This document shows, piece by piece, positions 61,467-64,000 of a DNA stretch of 64,000 nt. Under the pieces are notes generated by a model. The model saw nothing but the letters and a program-made list of their open reading frames with translations, searched no databases and had not been told where the DNA came from. Position 1 is the first letter of the stretch; each line of letters opens with the position of its first letter. Made by a program: the position numbers and the translations under genes. Origin of the DNA: Streptomyces coelicoflavus (GTDB lineage: Bacteria > Actinomycetota > Actinomycetes > Streptomycetales > Streptomycetaceae); contig NZ_BEWB01000010.1 in NCBI RefSeq assembly GCF_003112555.1, positions 367,039-431,038 of the forward strand, written 5' to 3'.

Positions 61467-63137
61467 CTACTCGCCGGACAGCACCGCCTGGGCGGCGTTC
61501 CGCGCCTCCTCGGCGCTGTCCGCCGCCCGCGCGGCAGCCGCCGCACGCTCGCACTGCGCCAGCGTGAACTTCGCCAGCGTCGCCCGCACGTACGGCAACG
61601 ACGCCGCGCCCATGGACAGGGAGGTGACACCGAGACCGGTCAGCACACACGCCAGCAGCGGATCCGAAGCGGCCTCACCGCAGACACCGCAGCTCTTGCC
61701 CTCGGCCTTCGCCGCCTCGGCCGACAGCGCGACCAGGTCGAGCAGCGCAGGCTGCCAGGGGTCCTGCAGCCGCGACACCGCGCCCACCTGACGGTCGGCG
61801 GCGAAGGTGTACTGCGCGAGGTCGTTCGTCCCCAGCGACAGGAACTCCACCTCCCGCAGCACCGAGCGGGCCCGCAGCGCGGCCGAGGGGATCTCCACCA
61901 TCGCGCCGAACTTCGCCCGCAGCCCGGCCTCGCGGCAGGCGTCCGCGAACGCCTTGGCGTCGGCGCGGTCCGCCACCATCGGCGCCATGACCTCGAGGTA
62001 CACCGGCAGTCCCTCGGCGGCCTTGGCCAGCGCCGTCAGCTGCGTACGCAGCACGTCCGGGTGGTCGAGCAGCGTCCGCAGGCCCCGCACGCCGAGCGCC
62101 GGGTTCGGCTCGTCGCCCGGGGTGAGGAAGTCCAGCGGCTTGTCGGCACCGGCGTCCAGCACCCGCACGACGACCCGGCCCTCCGGGAACGCCTCCAGCA
62201 CCTGGCGGTAGGCGGTGACCTGCTTCTCCTCCGACGGCGCGTTCTCGCTGTCGTCGAGGAAGAGGAACTCGGTCCGGAACAGACCGACACCCTCGGCGCC
62301 GGCCTCCACGGCCGCGGGCACGTCGGCGGGACCGCCGATGTTCGCCAGCAGTGGCACCTTGTGACCGTCCGAGGTCGCACCCGGTCCGGTCGCCACGGCG
62401 AGCGCCGCCTTGCGCTCGGCGGCCTCAGCCGTCAGCCGTGCCTTCTTCTCCTCACCCGGGTTCACGAAGATCTCCCCGGTGCTGCCGTCGACGGCGACGA
62501 CGGTGCCCTCGGGAAGCTCGCCGGCGCCGGGCAGGGCCACCACGGCGGGCACACCGAGCGCCCGCGCGAGGATCGCGCTGTGACTGGTCGGCCCACCCTC
62601 CTCGGTGACGAAACCCAGGACGAGGGTCGGGTCGAGCAGTGCGGTGTCGGCCGGCGCCAGGTCCCGAGCGATGAGCACGTACGGCTCGTCGCTGTCCGGA
62701 ACACCCGGCATCGGGACACCGAGCAGACGGGCGACGATACGATTCCGCACGTCGTCGAGGTCTGCCACCCGGCCGGCCAGGTACTCACCGGCACCGGCGA
62801 GCAGGGCGCGGTACGCGGCGAAGGCGTCGTACACGGCGCGCTCGGCCGTGCTCCCCACGGTGATCCGCCGCTCGACGTCGGCCATCAGCTCGGGGTCCTG
62901 GGCCATCATGGCCTGTGCCTCGAGCACGGCCTGGGCCTCGCCCCCCGCCAGATTGCCGCGCGCCATCAGATCGGCCGCCACAGCCTCCACGGCCTTGCGG
63001 GCGCGCCCCTGCTCACGCTCCGCGTCCTCGGCCGGAATCTGCTTCGCCGGCGGCTCCAGGACCGCCGTACCCATGTGCCGAACCTCGCCGATCGCCACAC
63101 CGTGGCTCACACCGACGCCTCGCAGCGTTGTCTCCAT
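61467..63137 (-). CDS. ptsI: PTS Enzyme I (phosphoenolpyruvate-protein phosphotransferase)
   Basis: A 556-residue Enzyme I that takes phosphate from phosphoenolpyruvate and passes it to HPr. ATG 63137 gives METTLRGVGVSHGVAIG; a longer frame to 63227 is rejected because the family starts here and the length equals the S. coelicolor protein. Active-site His186 lies in GGPTSHSAILAR; the PEP-binding C-domain shows LFRTEFLFLDD and SLGTNDLAQYTF; the C-terminal segment ends GLGVTSLSMGAASLPYVRA. Downstream of crr (86 bp) on the same strand, so probably one operon under the upstream DasR-type operator. Confidence 0.97.
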   Translation of the reverse strand: METTLRGVGVSHGVAIGEVRHMGTAVLEPPAKQIPAEDAEREQGRARKAVEAVAADLMARGNLAGGEAQAVLEAQAMMAQDPELMADVERRITVGSTAERAVYDAFAAYRALLAGAGEYLAGRVADLDDVRNRIVARLLGVPMPGVPDSDEPYVLIARDLAPADTALLDPTLVLGFVTEEGGPTSHSAILARALGVPAVVALPGAGELPEGTVVAVDGSTGEIFVNPGEEKKARLTAEAAERKAALAVATGPGATSDGHKVPLLANIGGPADVPAAVEAGAEGVGLFRTEFLFLDDSENAPSEEKQVTAYRQVLEAFPEGRVVVRVLDAGADKPLDFLTPGDEPNPALGVRGLRTLLDHPDVLRTQLTALAKAAEGLPVYLEVMAPMVADRADAKAFADACREAGLRAKFGAMVEIPSAALRARSVLREVEFLSLGTNDLAQYTFAADRQVGAVSRLQDPWQPALLDLVALSAEAAKAEGKSCGVCGEAASDPLLACVLTGLGVTSLSMGAASLPYVRATLAKFTLAQCERAAAAARAADSAEEARNAAQAVLSGE

Positions 63138-63223
63138 CTCACCCGTCCCGATAGTGCGGCGGGTCCCGCCGCCGCGGTGGTTGTCCTGCTGGCCGTCGAT
63201 GCCGCCGCGTGACGGCGTCGACG

Positions 63224-63673
63224 TCACTTCCAGAGGAAGAGGCTCTCGCCGGCCTTCACGTCGCCGTCCTCACGGAGCTCGGTGAGCGCCTCGGCGGTCG
63301 CCTCCAGCGCCACGATCGGGCAGACCGGCGACTTGCCCGCGGCCTCGACCGCGGCCGGGTCCCAGCGCACCACGCCCTGACCACGCACGACGGTGTCGCC
63401 CTTGTTCACCAGCAGCTCGAAACCCTCGCCGTTGAGCTGCACGGTGTCGATGCCGAGATGGGTCAGCACACCGTGTCCGCTGTCGTCCACGACGACGAAG
63501 GCGTGCGGATGCAGAGAAACGATGACGCCGTCGACCGGCGCGACCGCCTCGGAGGGCTCCCGCACGGGGTCGATGGCGGTGCCCGGGCCGACCATGGCCC
63601 CGGAGAAGACGGGATCGGGCACGGCGGCCAGGCCGATGGCGCGTCCTGCGAGCGGGGACGAGACGGTGGTCAT
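63224..63673 (-). CDS. crr: PTS EIIA-Glc/Crr-type protein
   Basis: A 149-residue cytoplasmic EIIA of the glucose/N-acetylglucosamine class. ATG 63673 follows a GGGAGG at eight bases. The two active-site histidines fall 15 residues apart as in the family: His57 in SLHPHAFV and His72 in GVLTHLGIDTVQL, which receives phosphate from HPr. Crr serves GlcNAc and possibly other PTS sugars in streptomycetes. Preceded by a DasR-type operator, consistent with the dasR-controlled general PTS components. Confidence 0.97.
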   Translation of the reverse strand: MTTVSSPLAGRAIGLAAVPDPVFSGAMVGPGTAIDPVREPSEAVAPVDGVIVSLHPHAFVVVDDSGHGVLTHLGIDTVQLNGEGFELLVNKGDTVVRGQGVVRWDPAAVEAAGKSPVCPIVALEATAEALTELREDGDVKAGESLFLWK

Positions 63674-63786
63674 GGGAAGCCTCCCAGGGCGGAGATCTGT
63701 ACGAGCCGTCACTGCTTGTCCCGGACGGCACACTGAGCAGCAGGGTATGTCATAGGAAGTACCGGTTCCGCATGAGTCTTCCCAAT

Positions 63787-63802
63787 AGAGGTCTAGACCA
63801 CA
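63787..63802 (-). promoter_or_regulatory. DasR-type operator (dre) upstream of crr-ptsI
   Basis: AGAGGTCTAGACCACA (plus strand) matches the dre consensus ACTGGTCTAGACCAGT at 12 of 16 positions, including the whole central GGTCTAGACCA core, 114 bp upstream of crr. A dre site in front of crr-ptsI is known in S. coelicolor. Confidence 0.88.
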
Positions 63803-63954
63803 CTCGCCACGGATTTGCACCCGTTCCGACGCCCCGTGTACAGTCGTTACTCCTGCCTGAGGCTGAGCGATGCGAACCAGCGCGTCCTCGTCCCGGCAGT
63901 ACCCAACTCATCAGATCCTATCTCTGGATCACCTTCTGCATGTCTGCAGGGCGG

Positions 63955-64000
63955 TGGTCAGAGGGACCGGAAAAGCCTGATAGTGTTGGAAACACCGAAA
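63955..64000 (+). other. Edge of window: promoter/leader-like sequence
   Basis: A -10-like TAGTGT (63981-63986) and a GTGTT / AACAC hairpin directly after it, with TGGTCA at 63955-63960 as a possible -35. The layout recalls the leader of Streptomyces rRNA operons (GATAG...GTGTTGGAAACACCGAA), but the gene itself is outside the window. Confidence 0.3.

Overview
The window is high-GC actinobacterial DNA. The strong third-position G/C bias, frequent GTG starts, densely ATGA/GTGA-coupled genes, gene families and gene order all point to a Streptomyces chromosome of the S. coelicolor/S. lividans type. The order chitinase, rib operon, hisEG, ..., chiD, ..., ppm1, fxsA, rbpA, ..., crr/ptsI corresponds, from memory, to the SCO1390-1444 core region read backwards. 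No tRNA, CRISPR array, insertion sequence or prophage was seen.

Region by region. 1-4.5 kb: the tail of a ROK-family gene, a coupled membrane protein/short-chain dehydrogenase pair, and a large secreted GH18 chitinase with a DasR-type operator. 4.6-9.6 kb: an FMN riboswitch controls ribE-ribM(pnuC-like)-ribBA-ribH, followed closely by hisE-hisG and a small PH-domain membrane protein. 9.8-17.2 kb: two coupled CNNM/CBS membrane proteins, an EccA/CbbX-like AAA ATPase, a P-loop kinase, a Tat-exported C39-like peptidase and tiny membrane ORFs. 17.2-24.2 kb: a TetR regulator, chitinase ChiD with a second DasR-type operator, an acyl-CoA dehydrogenase carrying an in-frame interspersed repeat, two small unknowns, an Lrp regulator and an amidohydrolase. 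24.2-36 kb: polyprenol-phosphate mannose synthase, FxsA, RbpA with a textbook sigma-R promoter, an MFS protein, GDPD, a YczE/MocR divergent pair, a TraB/FtsK-like protein with a degenerate P-loop, an ankyrin protein and a HEAT-type protein. 36.2-41.6 kb: a 5-oxoprolinase operon (MFS, DUF1445, pxpA, pxpB, pxpC) divergent from a GntR regulator with a perfect 19-bp palindrome between them. 41.7-49 kb: a MukBEF/condensin-like three-gene operon (kleisin-like, MukE-like, 1566-residue SMC-like ATPase) with a translationally nested His/Gln-rich micro-ORF and no recognisable JetD/MksG nuclease. 50-54.3 kb: a conservon (cvnA-B-C-D). 54.4-61.4 kb: a VanX-like dipeptidase, a Nudix hydrolase, an atypical GH31 protein, acetoacetyl-CoA synthetase and an unknown protein. 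61.4-64 kb: ptsI and crr (PTS Enzyme I and IIA-Glc/Crr) with a third DasR-type operator; the last bases look like the promoter/leader of another transcription unit, possibly an rRNA operon.

The clearest functional threads are chitin/N-acetylglucosamine use under DasR control (two chitinases and the common PTS components), flavin synthesis and uptake under an FMN riboswitch, and 5-oxoproline (possibly D-glutamate) catabolism under a local GntR repressor. The most promising uncharacterised system is the SMC-like operon at 41.7-49 kb.
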